64,000 nt of DNA. It comes from Hirschia baltica ATCC 49814 (GTDB lineage Bacteria; Pseudomonadota; Alphaproteobacteria; Caulobacterales; Hyphomonadaceae). The translations under genes and the position numbers were made by a program. The stretch is from NCBI RefSeq assembly GCF_000023785.1, contig NC_012982.1:1860001-1924000 (forward strand). The letters are read 5' to 3'. Of this stretch, positions 63,132 through 64,000 are shown piece after piece (within the stretch, counting starts at the first letter, position 1; each line of letters opens with the position of its first letter). The notes beneath the pieces were generated by a model. The model saw only the letters and a program-made list of their open reading frames with translations, did no database searches and had not been told where the DNA came from.

Positions 63132-64000
63132 ATGGGCACCATCATTAATATTGCTGTACGTGGAATTTGCCTTTTTTTGTTAACATTGGTCTTCATTGCA
63201 TTGATTGCTAGGCTCTTTGATTTTCCGATAAAAAAAGACGGGTATTACCCTTGCGTTATAAACAGTGTTCATTGTGAAAAAATAACGGCTTTTAAAATCG
63301 CTCCACTCTCTGCCAAACATTTCACTAACACTGCTACGTTTGAAAGCCAACCAGATCAGATAAAGCCATTCCTCGAACACGCATTTACGCTCTCGCCCCG
63401 TGACTTGAGAATAAGGCACAGTCTAGCACAGAATGCGATTCGACTTTCTGATTATAAAACCGCTGTATCTCTAATTAGCGATATTCTACGTTTTGAAATC
63501 GCGGATAGAAACGTTTACTTTGATGCTTTGCATGATTTAGCGATATATCCTGAGTCATATGATGCATTTAAAGACGAAACAAGTTCAGAACCTACACCAA
63601 AATGGATCGCACCCTTTTTAACTCACATTGCTAAAAAAGAAACACCGGCTAGAATTTATCAAATTGCTGGACATTTACCCGAGGGTCGCAAGTTTTATAT
63701 TGAAGATCTCATCCGTAACAAAGATATCGAGCGCGCATTTCTAGCTTGGCAACAATTTTCTTCTCCACAGAAATTAAGCGGCTTTAGTTGGCCGACTGAC
63801 CCAAATTTTAAAACCGTTGATGCAGCCGATCCTTTCGGTTGGAAACTTCATCTCAAAACGACTGAGCAACAAAAAAATGGACTTTATTCCTTTTTTTCTG
63901 GAAAAGGGCGAACACGCTCTGCGCTTCAAATATTACTACTTAGTCCAGGAAATTATACATTTACAAGTCGCATGAGTGGTCATTCTAAAGAAAATGGCGG
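63132..64000 (+). CDS. Membrane-anchored protein of unknown function, 3' end beyond the window
   Basis: An open frame of 289 codons from the ATG at 63132 to the right edge, without a stop. It starts MGTIINIAVRGICLFLLTLV, giving one membrane helix (about 5-28). Next come cysteines (YYPCVINSVHCEK) and a helical, repeat-like region (about 60-200; HAFTLSPRDLRIRHSLAQNA), perhaps TPR-like. After residue about 225 the sequence changes to a probable beta domain (FSWPTDPN, then DPFGWKLHLKTT and SPGNYTFTSRMSG). It begins 32 bases after the kinase gene and so belongs to the export operon. Family not recognised. Confidence 0.83.
   Translation, partial: MGTIINIAVRGICLFLLTLVFIALIARLFDFPIKKDGYYPCVINSVHCEKITAFKIAPLSAKHFTNTATFESQPDQIKPFLEHAFTLSPRDLRIRHSLAQNAIRLSDYKTAVSLISDILRFEIADRNVYFDALHDLAIYPESYDAFKDETSSEPTPKWIAPFLTHIAKKETPARIYQIAGHLPEGRKFYIEDLIRNKDIERAFLAWQQFSSPQKLSGFSWPTDPNFKTVDAADPFGWKLHLKTTEQQKNGLYSFFSGKGRTRSALQILLLSPGNYTFTSRMSGHSKENG

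Overview
The window looks like a chromosomal segment from a moderately AT-rich alphaproteobacterium, probably aquatic and related to the Caulobacterales/Maricaulales/Hyphomonadaceae. This rests on gene order and family membership read by eye, not on a database search. Pointers are the block murA - DUF2948 - hisD - UPF0262 - low-MW phosphatase - infA - maf - RNase E/G - yacG, the nuoABCD order, a CC0125/CC1285-type lipoprotein, and a bactofilin paired with an M23 peptidase. No plasmid or phage module is visible.

Layout. 1-1688 (minus): start of the complex I operon (nuoA, B, C, start of nuoD). 2199-3563 (minus): smpB and dapA; 3678-5723 (plus): a divergent Slt-type lytic transglycosylase. 5839-12009 (plus): a methylmalonyl-CoA mutase operon (mutA, mutB, a small conserved protein, a lipoprotein, then the MeaB chaperone GTPase). 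12060-16093 (minus): a coupled pair, an OmpA/BON-like protein and a membrane-anchored protein with nine tryptophan-containing repeats and a C-terminal helix-hairpin-helix domain; this is the most unusual pair in the window. 16251-17976 (plus): two RNA-methyltransferase-like genes. 17985-26456 (minus): SH3-like lipoprotein, CNT nucleoside transporter, Usp protein, SulP permease and a giant AsmA/YhdP-like protein. 26551-28972 (plus): peroxiredoxin, M23 peptidase and bactofilin, ending in a strong terminator. 29177-35777 (minus): tRNA-Phe and the conserved housekeeping block, headed by a 55-codon basic protein gene. 35876-42035 (plus): tRNA-Thr, an isoquinoline-oxidoreductase-like molybdenum hydroxylase with a dihaem cytochrome, a LysR regulator and a glycerophosphodiesterase. 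42090-45554 (minus): porin, secreted sensor-like protein and chemoreceptor in one operon.

45555-47744 has no intact gene. It holds a structured inverted-repeat element, a decayed IS3-family (IS407-like) transposase and a perfect 9 x 8-bp tandem array. From 47745 to the right edge lies a surface-polysaccharide locus. Minus strand: WecG/TagA-type transferase, three other glycosyltransferases, Wzx-like flippase, Wzy-like polymerase, a FecR-like secreted protein, a PPP-family phosphatase and a HExxH lipoprotein. Plus strand: a TIR-like/SUMF1 fusion, Wza-like export lipoprotein, Wzc-like tyrosine kinase with a (Gly-Tyr)8 tail, and the start of another membrane-anchored protein. The minus-strand genes build, flip and polymerise a glycan; the plus-strand genes export it. 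Poly-G tracts at two ribosome-binding sites and inside the phosphatase gene suggest possible on/off switching.
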